64,000 bases of DNA from Pseudomonadota bacterium (lineage in GTDB: Bacteria; Pseudomonadota; Gammaproteobacteria; Steroidobacterales; Steroidobacteraceae). Numbering within the stretch: position 1 is the first letter of the stretch; every line of letters begins with the position of its first letter. The stretch is from positions 62,001-126,000 of the forward strand of contig JAFEDS010000020.1 in assembly GCA_018241505.1 (NCBI GenBank). The letters run 5' to 3'. Below, piece by piece: positions 8,599-17,729 of this stretch. The translations under genes and the position numbers were made by a program. Under the pieces are notes generated by a model. That model saw nothing but the letters and a program-made list of their open reading frames with translations. It was not told the origin of the DNA and made no database searches.

Positions 8599-9818
8599 AC
8601 TCGCCGCCTTCCGGTGTGTCCGCGCCCATTTGTGGCTCGGGCCTCGTAGAGTGTGACCACGCAGGCGCCCCCCAGGCCCAAGTTGTGTTGGAGTGCAATC
8701 CGCGCGTTTTCAACTTGCCGATCTTGTGCGCGACCGCGCAGTTGCTGAGTCAACTCATAGCACTGGGCCAGGCCGGTCGCGCCCAGCGGATGGCCTTTCG
8801 AAAGCAGGCCCCCGGAAGGGTTGGTCACGACCTTGCCGCCGTACGTGTTGTCGCCATCGTCAATGAATTTCGCCGCGCCACCCTCCGGACACAAGCCGAG
8901 GGCTTCATAGGTGATCATTTCGTTGTGAGTAAAACAATCGTGGAGCTCCACGACGTCCACCGCATCGGGCCCGATGGCGGCCGCCTCGTAGACCCGGCGA
9001 CCGGCCTCTTTGGCCATGTCGTAGCCGACGACCTGCATCATGTCGCGGGCCCCGAAAGTGCTGGGGAAGTCCGTGGTCATCGCCTGGGCCACCACGCGAA
9101 CGGTGTCAGTGACGGCGTGCCTCCTGGCAAAGTCTTCGGACACCAACACCGCTGCCGCGCTACCGCAGGTGGGTGGGCAGGCCATCAACCGAGTCATCAC
9201 GCCGGGCCAGAGAGTGGGCGACTGTAGTACTCGTTCGGGCGTAAGCTCATCGCGAAAGATCGCCAGTGGATTTTTTGCGGCATGACGACTGGCCTTGGCT
9301 CTGATCTTGGCCTGGTGCTCGATGGTGCTGCCGTACTTGTCCATGTGGCTCTTGCCGGCGGCGCCGAAGAAGCGCAGCGCCAGCGGCACATCCCGGACGG
9401 GGATCAGCTCATCGCTGAGGTTTATGAATTTCTCCATTGGGGGTGGCCGATCCTCGAACGCGGCTACGAGAGCGCCCGGACGCATCTGCTCGAATCCCAA
9501 CGCCAACACACAGTCGGCGACACCGCACTCGATGGCCTGCCGGGCGAGGAACAGGGCACTCGATCCGGAGGCACAGTTATTGTTGACGTTGACAATCGGG
9601 ATGCCGGTCATCCCGATTCGGTAGAGCGCCTTCTGGCCGCAAGTTGAGTCGCCGTAGACATAACCTACGTACGCCTGCTGCAGCAGGGAGAAGTCCAGGC
9701 TGGCATCTTCGAGCGCCAGGCGTACCGACCGCTCGCCCATGCGGTCATAGGACTCGCTCTGGCCGGGCTTGGTGAACGGGATCATGCCGACGCCGGCAAT
9801 CAGAGCTCGTTGAGTCAT
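8595..9818 (-). CDS. SCP-x/lipid-transfer-type thiolase
   Basis: The 407-residue product is a thiolase-superfamily protein of the non-decarboxylating SCP-x type. The nucleophilic Cys lies in NVNNNCASGSSAL. The second active-site region is VELHDCFTHNEMI, and the C-terminal part has NPSGGLLSKGHPLGATG, in which the His is conserved. This subgroup cleaves branched or sterol-side-chain 3-ketoacyl-CoA in other bacteria, so a bulky substrate is likely here; that is inference from the family. It begins with ATG at 9818, 44 bp after the amidohydrolase gene. Confidence 0.9.
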   Translation of the reverse strand: MTQRALIAGVGMIPFTKPGQSESYDRMGERSVRLALEDASLDFSLLQQAYVGYVYGDSTCGQKALYRIGMTGIPIVNVNNNCASGSSALFLARQAIECGVADCVLALGFEQMRPGALVAAFEDRPPPMEKFINLSDELIPVRDVPLALRFFGAAGKSHMDKYGSTIEHQAKIRAKASRHAAKNPLAIFRDELTPERVLQSPTLWPGVMTRLMACPPTCGSAAAVLVSEDFARRHAVTDTVRVVAQAMTTDFPSTFGARDMMQVVGYDMAKEAGRRVYEAAAIGPDAVDVVELHDCFTHNEMITYEALGLCPEGGAAKFIDDGDNTYGGKVVTNPSGGLLSKGHPLGATGLAQCYELTQQLRGRAQDRQVENARIALQHNLGLGGACVVTLYEARATNGRGHTGRRRV

Positions 9819-9862
9819 GGTCTAGCCTTGCGGTTGAATAGATTGACTTGGCGGGGGTCCGG

Positions 9863-11104
9863 TCACGCCGCTCGCTTGTGAAACACGCCGTCCTTCATGA
9901 TATGGGTCAGACGGGATCCGTTTTGTGCCAGCAGCTCAATGTTTTCCAGTGGATTGCCGTTCACGACCAACAGGTCGGCCAGGTAGCCGGCCTTGATCTG
10001 CCCCAATTGATCCTCCACGCGTAACAACTCGGCCGACAGCGCCGTGGCTTGATGCAGGATCTCATAGGGCGAGAAGACCTCTTTGCGCATCGTGAACTCC
10101 AGGCCCTGGCGGGTGTGTTGCCTGGCAAGCAGATCGGTGCCGAATCCCAGCTTGCAGCCGGCCGCGTTCATATGGCCGAGCGAGGTGATCATCCGCTCGT
10201 GGAGGACTCGCAGCTTGCGCAGGTTGGCCTCCGGCAAGCCCATTTCCCGGCCGTCCTGAAGCAACGCGCCGATCACGGCCAACGTCGGCACGATGTAGTT
10301 GCCGGTTTGCGCAATCAGCCGTGCGGTGTCGGCTTCGATCAGGGTGCCGTGCTCGATCGTCCGTACACCCAATTCCGTGCAGCGCCTGATCGCAAGGTTG
10401 GAATGACAGTGCGCCGCAACGTACTTTTCCTGGCGGGCACACTCGGCGACGACGGTCCTGATTTCCTCGTCGGAGAATTGCACGTTCTCGAGCTGTCCCG
10501 AAGGCGACATGACACCGCCAGAGCCCATGATCTTGATGTGGCTGGCGCCCTTGCGCAGTTCTTCCCGCGTGGCTTTCAGGCACGCGTCGACGCCATCGAC
10601 GACATGGGCGATCCAACTGGAGGCTGCCGGTTGGCCGCAGGCGCAGGTTTCGAAATGCGCGTGGTCGCTGGGCCGGCGTACATCGCCATGTCCGCCGGTC
10701 TGGCTGAGCGCGCGGCCACCATAGATGTAACGGGGACCGGTCACCCAACCTTGTTCGATCGCCAAACGCATTCCAACATCGCCGCCGGCAATGTCGCGCA
10801 CTGTAGTAAAGCCACAGTCCAGGATATTGCGTAGAAATACCGCGGCGTAGTGGGCAAACCACGTGCCCGGCGCGTTCATCAGCGAGATATCGAATGACGC
10901 TGCATAGATGTGTACATGGCAATCCATCATGCCCGGCATCAGCGTCTTACCGCTGCAATCGATGCGTTCCGCGCCCGCAGCGTCAATCGGCTGATCGGAC
11001 ACTTCCATGATCCGGTTGCCTTCCACCAGGACAAACGAGCTATCGCGAATCTCGGGAGCAACGCCGTCAAAGAGCGTCGCGTTTTCGAACAGGTATTGGG
11101 CCAA
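9863..11104 (-). CDS. Amidohydrolase-superfamily metal-dependent hydrolase
   Basis: The 413-residue product has the imidazolonepropionase/prolidase-like amidohydrolase layout. GKTLMPGMMDCHVHIY supplies the HxH metal site near residue 60, VAAHCHSN and IEHGTLIE contribute the central His ligands, and GFGTDLLARQ the Asp. The end (GYLADLLVVNGNPLENIELL) is typical of this family. It hydrolyses amide, lactam or carbamate bonds in cyclic or peptide-like substrates. The start appears to be TTG at 11102-11104, preceded by GGAGAGG. Together with the amidase at 4831 it suggests that the degraded compound contains nitrogen or a ring bond to open. Confidence 0.87.
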   Translation of the reverse strand: MAQYLFENATLFDGVAPEIRDSSFVLVEGNRIMEVSDQPIDAAGAERIDCSGKTLMPGMMDCHVHIYAASFDISLMNAPGTWFAHYAAVFLRNILDCGFTTVRDIAGGDVGMRLAIEQGWVTGPRYIYGGRALSQTGGHGDVRRPSDHAHFETCACGQPAASSWIAHVVDGVDACLKATREELRKGASHIKIMGSGGVMSPSGQLENVQFSDEEIRTVVAECARQEKYVAAHCHSNLAIRRCTELGVRTIEHGTLIEADTARLIAQTGNYIVPTLAVIGALLQDGREMGLPEANLRKLRVLHERMITSLGHMNAAGCKLGFGTDLLARQHTRQGLEFTMRKEVFSPYEILHQATALSAELLRVEDQLGQIKAGYLADLLVVNGNPLENIELLAQNGSRLTHIMKDGVFHKRAA

Positions 11105-11123
11105 GACGTCCTCTCCCCGGTGC

Positions 11124-11981
11124 CTAGCGCCGCTTCGTCGCGAATCGCTCCATGAAAGCGCGGTCGACGAAGGAGCCTTGCTGGGTCAATCGATAGTGCG
11201 TATGGGCGAGGTGATGGGCGTTGAAGGCCGCGCGCTGCACGTTGTCGAAACCCTGTGCCGAGAACGCCGCATTGATGGAGTCCTTGGCGAGCTTCAAAGT
11301 GAACGCGGGCTTGTCCGCGATGGTGCGGGCGAACGCCAGCGTCGCCTCTTCGAGCTGAGCGCGGGGCACGACTCTGTTCACCATGCCGGCTTCGAGGGCC
11401 TCGGCCGCCGATAGGGGTTGGCCGCAGAGCAGAAACTCCTTCCCCTTGCGGATACCCAACTCCCAGACGTGGGCGAAATACTCCACCCCGGGGATCCCCA
11501 TGTACAAGGTGTTGTCCAGGAAGGTCGCATCCTCGCTGGCGATGACAAAGTCCATCGGCCAGATCAACATCAGGGCACCGGCCACACTCTTGCCGTGCAC
11601 CGAGGCGATCGTTGGTTTGGCGAGGTCGCGCCAACGCCGGCAGAAGCCCTCATAAATTTCCTTTTCGCGAGCATAGGGCCCTTCGGCTCCCACCCAGTCA
11701 TCGCTGATCCAACCACCGACGGGGTGGTGCAGCTTCTGGGCCGCGAGCGGGTCGGTCTCACGCAGGTCGTGACCCGCTGAGAAATGCGGCCCTTTCGCGG
11801 CCAAAATGATGACCTTGACCTCGTCATCGCCAACGGCCCTATCGAACGCGTCGTTGAGCGCGTAGAGAAGCTGAGTGTCCTGGGCGTTGCGCGCATCGGG
11901 TCGATTGAGCCAGATGCGGGCAATACCGGGTTCGGGCTTTTCGTACAACAGAGGGTCTGACACGGACATGGTATTGCTCAC
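11124..11981 (-). CDS. Enoyl-CoA hydratase/isomerase family protein
   Basis: The 285-residue product is a crotonase-fold protein. The first oxyanion element is HFSAGHDLRE and the second is in GKSVAGALMLIWPMDFVIAS, followed by the usual GIPGVEYFAHVWELGIRKGKEFLLCG. It should hydrate a 2-enoyl-CoA or act as an isomerase or hydrolase in the same beta-oxidation route. The frame begins with GTG at 11981 (GTGA overlap with the SDR stop); an ATG twelve bases further in is an alternative start. It is longer than classical hydratases (about 260) because of an insert around the GWISDDWVGAEGPYAREKEIYEG segment. Confidence 0.9.
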   Translation of the reverse strand: MSNTMSVSDPLLYEKPEPGIARIWLNRPDARNAQDTQLLYALNDAFDRAVGDDEVKVIILAAKGPHFSAGHDLRETDPLAAQKLHHPVGGWISDDWVGAEGPYAREKEIYEGFCRRWRDLAKPTIASVHGKSVAGALMLIWPMDFVIASEDATFLDNTLYMGIPGVEYFAHVWELGIRKGKEFLLCGQPLSAAEALEAGMVNRVVPRAQLEEATLAFARTIADKPAFTLKLAKDSINAAFSAQGFDNVQRAAFNAHHLAHTHYRLTQQGSFVDRAFMERFATKRR

Positions 11982-12778
11982 TGGTTGGGGTTGGCTCGCA
12001 TGCGGGAGGCAGCATCGATGCGAATCGTTTCGCCGTTCATGAACTCGTTTTGGATCAACTCGAGCGCCAACGTCGCAAACTCTCTGGGGTCCCCCATGCG
12101 TTTGGGGTGTACGTTGTCAGCGATCAGCTTGTTCTTGAAGTCCAGAATCTGCTCTTGCGTCCACGCGCCGTATTGGTAGATCGGTGTCTCGAATGTTCCG
12201 GGCAGGATCGTGCACACGCGTATGCCGACAGCGGACAGGTCGCGGGCCAGCGGCAGTGTCATACCCGCGATTCCCGCTTTGGCCGCGGCGTAGGCCACCT
12301 GGCCGGTTTGACCGTCGCAGGCAGCCACAGACCCCACGTTCACAATGGCGCCGCGTGAGCCGTGCGCATCGTAAGGCTCCTGCAGCGCCATCTGGGTCGC
12401 CGCCAGTCGCGTGACGTTGAAGGTACCGATCAAGTTGACTTCGACGGCCATGCGAAAGCGATCGAGCGGATATGGGGTGGGGCCCCTGCCGACCGTGCGC
12501 GCGGGTGGCACGGCCATCCCGGCGCAGTTGATGCAGATGCGCAACGGGCCTAGCGAAGCCGCCAGGTCGACCGCTGCGCGGATTTCGGCCTCGTCAGCTA
12601 TGTTAGCGTTGAAAAACAACAATTCGTCGCCGAACTGCGCGGCAAATGATTCGCCTTGGCGGGCATTGAGGTCGACGGCAACCACCCGCGCCCCGCGCTC
12701 CACCAACAATCGCGAGGTGGCCGCGCCGAGACCGGATACGCCACCGGTGACAATGGCCACGCTGCCTTTGATGTTCAA
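11978..12778 (-). CDS. Short-chain dehydrogenase, probable 3-hydroxyacyl-CoA dehydrogenase
   Basis: The 266-residue product is a classical SDR. The NAD-binding motif is TGGVSGLGAAT near residue 11, the NAG-equivalent is NCAGMA, the Ser region is VNVGSVAACDGQ and the catalytic pair is YAAAK. Its sequence and length resemble type II 3-hydroxyacyl-CoA dehydrogenase (HSD17B10-like), which oxidises 3-hydroxyacyl-CoA and some hydroxysteroids. It fits as the third step of the beta-oxidation set encoded here. It starts with ATG at 12778, 28 bp after the glyoxalase-like gene. Confidence 0.9.
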   Translation of the reverse strand: MNIKGSVAIVTGGVSGLGAATSRLLVERGARVVAVDLNARQGESFAAQFGDELLFFNANIADEAEIRAAVDLAASLGPLRICINCAGMAVPPARTVGRGPTPYPLDRFRMAVEVNLIGTFNVTRLAATQMALQEPYDAHGSRGAIVNVGSVAACDGQTGQVAYAAAKAGIAGMTLPLARDLSAVGIRVCTILPGTFETPIYQYGAWTQEQILDFKNKLIADNVHPKRMGDPREFATLALELIQNEFMNGETIRIDAASRMRANPNQ

Positions 12779-12806
12779 TTTGAAGTACCTTCTAAGTTGG
12801 ATTGTG

Positions 12807-13445
12807 TCAGCCGGTCAGCATCAAGATTCCCCGGGGCGTGTTGATCTCGGCGACGAGGGCGGTTGCGGGCCCGGAACGCACGCGGACATCCAGGCCCAAC
12901 TGTTGCATGACCGCGGCCAGCGCATTGCCTTCGGGGCTGACGAGAAACAGTCGTTCCAAGCACGCCCCTGCAGCGGAGGTCGTTTGCGGATGAGGCGTAT
13001 CGAGCCAGTCAATAAAGAACGGCATCGCTTGCGCGAAAGGATGGCCACCGGTCATCAGGGTCTTCCAGTGCACGAGTGGGCCGGCGGGGGTTTGACGCGA
13101 GCCGGGGAAAGGGCCTTGCGAGGTGTAGCCCATCGCGCCGATTGCAGTGGCGACCGGTCCCAGATCGGTGGCATTGGCCGCAAAGGCGATCAGGGCAGGG
13201 GCCGAGAGTCGCTGCAGTGTCTTCAACAAGGGGTTGTCGTGGCACCGTGCGTTGGGTCGTGCGGAGATGATCTCGAGGTAGCAGCGTTTACCCAGCGACA
13301 ATAGCGCATTGTGCGTACCCAACTCGGGATGCTCCCCTCCAGGGGTAGCGCGGATTCCGCTCAGGGCCTCGAAGCTTGCGATGGCCTCGCCCAAGTGGGG
13401 CACGCCCCACAGTAGATGATCGATACCACAGTTGAGTTGGGACAT
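12807..13445 (-). CDS. Glyoxalase-like (VOC) domain protein
   Basis: This 212-residue protein matches the glyoxalase-like domain family with two VOC half-units. The first begins GIDHLLWGVPHLGEAIASFEALSGI, with a possible metal His, and includes HNALLSLGKRCYLEIIS. The second half holds PSSHWK-like elements around GPLVHWKTLMTGGHPFAQAMPFFIDW. Members of this family have no agreed reaction; isomerase, epimerase and ring-cleavage roles are all known in the wider fold. It sits between the acyl-CoA synthetase and the SDR, on the same strand with small gaps, so a role in the same catabolic route is likely. Confidence 0.78.
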   Translation of the reverse strand: MSQLNCGIDHLLWGVPHLGEAIASFEALSGIRATPGGEHPELGTHNALLSLGKRCYLEIISARPNARCHDNPLLKTLQRLSAPALIAFAANATDLGPVATAIGAMGYTSQGPFPGSRQTPAGPLVHWKTLMTGGHPFAQAMPFFIDWLDTPHPQTTSAAGACLERLFLVSPEGNALAAVMQQLGLDVRVRSGPATALVAEINTPRGILMLTG

Positions 13446-13461
13446 TGTGAGCTCCGTGTGC

Positions 13462-14985
13462 TCAGCCGACGTTACGCCCTTGGCCCACCCAGTAAGGCGC
13501 GCGGATGTCCCGCTTCAGGATCTTGCCCAGCGCCGACTTGGGGAGCGCTTCGACCTGAAAGTGCACCGACTTCGGGCACTTGTAACCGGCGATCGAGCGG
13601 CGGCAGTGGGCAATCAGCTCGGCCTCGCTTGCCTCCTGTCCCGGCGTCTTCACAACCACGGCATGCACGGCCTCACCCCACTTCGCATCTGGAATACCAA
13701 CCACCGCGCATTCGAAAACCGCTGGATGCGTGGCCAGCGCTGCCTCGACTTCGACCGAGTACACGTTCTCGCCGCCCGAGATGATCATGTCCTTGTTGCG
13801 ATCGACCACGTAGAGGTACTGCTCTTCGTCCAGGTAGCCCATATCGCCCGATCGATACCAGTCATCCTGCAGGACCTCGGCAGTCTCCTTCGGCTTGTTC
13901 CAGTAACCAACCATGACCGCCGGTGAGCGCAGCAGTATCTCGCCGATCTCGCGGGTGTCGGCCAAGCTGCCATCCGTCCGGCATATCTTGACTTCGGCAC
14001 CCGCGGTTGCACGTCCGGCAGAGCGAACCTTCTCAGTATCGAGCAGGTCCTGCTCATCGTGTAGCAGCGTGACGATGCCGCACGCCTCGCTCATCCCGTA
14101 CGCCTGCACGAACTTGCATTTGAGGGCTGCGACCGCCCGGCGACATAAATCGGGGGCGATTGGCGCCGCGCCATGCGCCATATATTTGAGTGATGACAAA
14201 TCGCGCCTGGCCAGGTCCGGATGATTGATCATGAAGTTGATCAGCGTGGGTACCATGGCCGTGTGATGGATTCGCTCCTTCTCAATAGTCTCCAGCAGGA
14301 GACCCGGATCCATCGGCCCCACGAACACCTGTTTGCAGCCGCGCCACGTCGCGTCATAGATTCCGCAGATCGCGCCCAGGTGGAACAGCGGAAACACGTA
14401 CAGAGTTGGTTTCCCCGCTGCGTAGGCCATGCCCGAGGCGACCATGTCCGCGTGCGCCATATGGTTGCGGTGGGTGATAACCACACCCTTGCTCGGGCCG
14501 GTCGTACCGCCCGTGTAGTAAAGGCCGGCTGCATCGTTTTCCGACCGCGGACCCGGTAGTGCAATGTTGGCTGCGGCGCCGACCAGGCTCTCGTACTCTT
14601 CGGGTGCCTTGATGACACGCGTGACCAGACTTCCCAAAGCCGTTCCGGCTCTGGAATTGATCTCGTCGACAATCAGCAGTTTCGCGCCGGAATCCTCGAT
14701 GATGTACTGCATCTCGGCCGGCGCGAGCCGGGTGTTGACGGGCACGATGATCGCCCCAACGCACGGGACGGCGAAATGCAACTCCAGGTACCGGTGGCTG
14801 TTGTTCATCAACACCGCCACGCGATCCCGATAGCCGACTCCTGCAGTGAGCAACGCCTGGGCCAGGCGATTCACGCGCTCTTCGAACTGACCAAAGGTGT
14901 AGCGGATATCCCCATCGACGATGGCCTCGTCGTTGCGGTAGATCTTGCCTGCGTGGCGGATGACCCAGTCTAGTGTGTGTTGCAT
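13462..14985 (-). CDS. Acyl-CoA synthetase (AMP-forming)
   Basis: The 507-residue product is an adenylate-forming ligase. The P-loop-like motif is YYTGGTTGPSKGVVITHRN, the A5 region is YGMSEACGIVTLL, the hinge segment is YRSGDMGYLDEEQYLYVVDRNKDMIISGGENVYSVEVE, and the catalytic Lys motif PKSALGKILKRDIR is near the C terminus. It should activate a free acid to its CoA thioester with ATP. The N-terminal 16 bp of the gene overlap the end of the BAAT-like hydrolase gene. It is the most probable entry step for this pathway, together with or instead of the PaaK-like ligase at 16315. Confidence 0.92.
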   Translation of the reverse strand: MQHTLDWVIRHAGKIYRNDEAIVDGDIRYTFGQFEERVNRLAQALLTAGVGYRDRVAVLMNNSHRYLELHFAVPCVGAIIVPVNTRLAPAEMQYIIEDSGAKLLIVDEINSRAGTALGSLVTRVIKAPEEYESLVGAAANIALPGPRSENDAAGLYYTGGTTGPSKGVVITHRNHMAHADMVASGMAYAAGKPTLYVFPLFHLGAICGIYDATWRGCKQVFVGPMDPGLLLETIEKERIHHTAMVPTLINFMINHPDLARRDLSSLKYMAHGAAPIAPDLCRRAVAALKCKFVQAYGMSEACGIVTLLHDEQDLLDTEKVRSAGRATAGAEVKICRTDGSLADTREIGEILLRSPAVMVGYWNKPKETAEVLQDDWYRSGDMGYLDEEQYLYVVDRNKDMIISGGENVYSVEVEAALATHPAVFECAVVGIPDAKWGEAVHAVVVKTPGQEASEAELIAHCRRSIAGYKCPKSVHFQVEALPKSALGKILKRDIRAPYWVGQGRNVG

Positions 14986-16280
14986 GGTGTCTCCTCAGAC
15001 CCTGCTGCGATCTTCCTGACGTAGAGGAGTACCTCGCGCAAAGCCGCCAGCGCCGCGTGAGCGTTGACGCGCGGGACTCCTCCCAGCGCGACCGAATGCC
15101 GCAGCAGCGGGTGATGATTGACCGTCGACAGGGACGCTACCTCTCCGGGACGTGAGATCGCGTGTCCGGCTCCGGCAAATGAAATATGCGTGACCCGCGC
15201 AGATGGGTTTGCCGCCTTCGCGCGCGCAAGCAACCGAGCGGCGCCGAGCCATGATGGCCAAAGGGCGTCATTCCCGGCTGACAGCAGTAGGGTCGGGGCG
15301 CAAATCGCTTCGATCGGGATCCCGTGTTGGTCTTCGACTCCCTCCTGAGCCCACTTTTCAAGGTAGACCGGGGCGTAACGCTTCACCGAGTCTGCACCGA
15401 GGCGTTCCAACATCGCCGCCGCTTTCTCCCCGATCGGGACGAAGTCCAGGGGCCGACCGGCAAGTGTCCAAGCCGCGGCAGCTTTGCCGGTCGTCTCGTC
15501 GTAGCCCGATTCCACCACGTGGGAGGGCACATACAGCACGAGCGCGTCGGCGAATCCATCGAAGTGCGCGGCCGATAGAGCGACGGCCTCGGAGCCGCGT
15601 GATATTCCAACTACAACCAGTCGTTTTTGTCCGCCGCGCTGACGAATCCAGCGAGCTCCCTCTCGAAAGTACTCGAGACCGATCCTGGCAAGCGACTTAG
15701 GAAGATCGCGGTAGTTGAACCACGCGAGTGCCAACGTCGGGATTCCATGGCTCGCGAGCAGAGGTGCGAGCGATGTGCTCACGCCGCCCCCCGACCCTGC
15801 AACGACCATGACGGCGACATCGACTTTGCTGGTCGGCGGTTCGTAAAAGACTCCGCGCAGGCCGCCGTCGTTCACCTCATGCGTGGCAACTCCAGGCGCA
15901 AGCCACGTTCGTCGCAACACGGCTTCCTGTCTCTCGCGGGCATCGGTCGTCACCACAACCATCCATTCCTGAGGCGACTCGGGGATGAGGGACGGAACAG
16001 TCGGACCGCTCGCTGTTGAAACAGGGTCGGCCGGTTGCATGGACCAGGCGAGGCCCCAAGGGTCCACTCCGTCGTAGGTGCCGTTTTCCGCGCCGAAAGT
16101 GTTGGTGTCGATCCAGCCCGCGGCATTCGCGAAAAACTGTCCCGCGGATCGCCACCGGACGCGCTCGAGATCCAGCAGCTCCGCGGTAATTGAGACTGCC
16201 GCTCCGGGCCGGAGTTGCTCGACGCGGATCGAGACCGGCTCATCGGCCAGGCAGATCGACGCAGGTACGATAACCTTCAT
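14970..16280 (-). CDS. BAAT/acyl-CoA thioester hydrolase family protein
   Basis: The 436-residue product has the two-domain layout of the acyl-CoA thioesterase/bile acid-CoA:amino acid N-acyltransferase family. An N-terminal beta-sandwich (residues about 1-130) carries the family pattern around DEPVSIRVEQLRPGAAVSI, and a C-terminal alpha/beta hydrolase has the elbow GISRGSEAVALSA. In mammalian BAAT the nucleophile is Cys; here it is Ser, as in bacterial and thioesterase members. Catalytic Asp and His candidates lie in LLLSAGNDALWPSWLG and GAGHAISRPG. It may hydrolyse or transfer an acyl group from CoA in the surrounding pathway. Confidence 0.82.
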   Translation of the reverse strand: MKVIVPASICLADEPVSIRVEQLRPGAAVSITAELLDLERVRWRSAGQFFANAAGWIDTNTFGAENGTYDGVDPWGLAWSMQPADPVSTASGPTVPSLIPESPQEWMVVVTTDARERQEAVLRRTWLAPGVATHEVNDGGLRGVFYEPPTSKVDVAVMVVAGSGGGVSTSLAPLLASHGIPTLALAWFNYRDLPKSLARIGLEYFREGARWIRQRGGQKRLVVVGISRGSEAVALSAAHFDGFADALVLYVPSHVVESGYDETTGKAAAAWTLAGRPLDFVPIGEKAAAMLERLGADSVKRYAPVYLEKWAQEGVEDQHGIPIEAICAPTLLLSAGNDALWPSWLGAARLLARAKAANPSARVTHISFAGAGHAISRPGEVASLSTVNHHPLLRHSVALGGVPRVNAHAALAALREVLLYVRKIAAGSEETPCNTH

Positions 16281-16314
16281 CCACCGTTCTCACACCGTTG
16301 CGACACGACCCCGA

Positions 16315-17610
16315 TCATGAGAGGGGAATAACCGTACGATATTTCCGGCCGGGAATCGTCTCCGGCGGCTCATCGGAGCGTTCAATCGATACTCCAGACA
16401 CTGTGTTGGCCGCTAGAACCTTGCGAATTCCGTCCTCGGCTTGTTTCCGCACCGAGCCCGGATCGTGTCCCGCGCGCACTCGCAGGCGCAGACGCAGTGT
16501 TGTGGGAGCAGTCTGGACGATTTGAAATCGCTCGATGCCTGGTAGGCGGTCCACTGCTGTCTGGAGAACGAGAGGCGCTATCGCGCGCTCACCCAGGCGA
16601 AGCAACTCGGCGGTTCGCCCCTGGACGCGAATGGTCGGCGTCCGGTCGCCGCAGGGGCAGCGATCTGGGAGCACGAGGATACTGTCGCCGAGATCGTAAC
16701 GCAGGATCGGTTGGATCGCGTTTACCAGGTTTGTAACCAATACAGTGTTGGATTGAACGCCCGGCGGCACAGGTTGGTACTGCGCATCGACCGGCTCGAG
16801 AATGACGAACGGACTGTTGTAATGCAGGCGCCCAAACTTGCAGCTACGGGCGATTCCCAGACACTCCGTGGCGACGTAGGTGGTGCCGAGCTTCGCCCCG
16901 AACGCGGTTGCGATCCTCTCTGCCTCGCCAATCGCCATTCCTTCCGAGCCAGGCATGACCAGGAGCGGGTTGAGCCGCAGGCGTCCCTCTTCCTGCTCAT
17001 TGGCCAGCAGCGAGCACAGGCCGGCGTAACCCGCGAGGATGGTGGGCTGAAAGGCATTTAGCTGTTCGACGAGTTGCGGCATTGGCATTGCGGCATCGAA
17101 TAGCCGGACTCCCTTGCCCATGCGAGTGCGCATGATCGCCGTGGTCGAGGTCGCAACCACAAAATGCGCGCCGACAGCCGACACGGTGGCCATTCGCCGC
17201 CCACGCAGCACAAATCGCAACACCCCGCGGGCGCCTATCCAGTGGAACAGCGCCCGGGAGCCCCAGCGCTCGATGGCTTTCCGATTGTGCTTGTCGAGGA
17301 GAAAGATTCCCGGGTTACCGGTGGAGCCGGAGGTGGTCGCTGCTGTGTACTCGCCGCGGAACGGCGTACCGATCAACGAAGGATCGCCTATGAATTTTCT
17401 GACCTCGGCCAGCGTGATGCTTCTGTCGGTCACCCAGTCATCGAAGTGCGGCGCCAGCAGTTTCTTGCTCGTGACGGGCAGCAGCGTCGGATCGGTCACT
17501 TCGCTGGGCAGTCCCTGGTAAAGGCGCGAGAAATAGGGGGAGTGTTGACGTGCGTAGGCGATCAGCCGTGCGAGCTGCCGGCGTCTGCGATTTTCGAGCG
17601 GGTCGATCAT
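16315..17610 (-). CDS. PaaK-like phenylacetate-CoA ligase family protein
   Basis: The 431-residue product is an adenylate-forming protein of the phenylacetate-CoA ligase/coenzyme F390 synthetase branch. The N-terminal LIAYARQHSPYFSRLYQGLP is typical, and the ATP-binding motif is TTSGSTGNPGIFLLDKHN. A Cys/Asp region, LPDRCPCGDRTPTIRVQGR, may hold a zinc-like knuckle, and the C-terminal ACT-like part ends PGRKYRTVIPLS. It may activate an aromatic acid or act in acyl transfer. It is the first gene of the eleven-gene minus-strand run, and its start is 119 bp from the divergent hypothetical gene at 17730. Confidence 0.82.
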   Translation of the reverse strand: MIDPLENRRRRQLARLIAYARQHSPYFSRLYQGLPSEVTDPTLLPVTSKKLLAPHFDDWVTDRSITLAEVRKFIGDPSLIGTPFRGEYTAATTSGSTGNPGIFLLDKHNRKAIERWGSRALFHWIGARGVLRFVLRGRRMATVSAVGAHFVVATSTTAIMRTRMGKGVRLFDAAMPMPQLVEQLNAFQPTILAGYAGLCSLLANEQEEGRLRLNPLLVMPGSEGMAIGEAERIATAFGAKLGTTYVATECLGIARSCKFGRLHYNSPFVILEPVDAQYQPVPPGVQSNTVLVTNLVNAIQPILRYDLGDSILVLPDRCPCGDRTPTIRVQGRTAELLRLGERAIAPLVLQTAVDRLPGIERFQIVQTAPTTLRLRLRVRAGHDPGSVRKQAEDGIRKVLAANTVSGVSIERSDEPPETIPGRKYRTVIPLS

Positions 17611-17729
17611 GCCTGGTTGCGCACCGGTTTCTGGCGGGAGAATTCAGAATATGATAGATACTCTCAAGTTGCAATAGAGAGCAATGTAGAGATATTGTCG
17701 CACTCGACACAGTTCAATGGGAGGTTGCG
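17611..17729. promoter_or_regulatory. Divergent promoter region
   Basis: This 119-bp gap separates the first gene of the catabolic minus-strand run from the plus-strand gene at 17730. It is clearly AT-richer than its surroundings. A plausible plus-strand sigma70-like pair is TTGCAA and ATATTG, 17 bp apart, around 17670-17698; imperfect inverted repeats such as TTGC-N7-GCAA overlap it and could bind a regulator. The TetR gene at 18223 is a candidate regulator by position only. Promoter assignments here are by eye. Confidence 0.4.
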
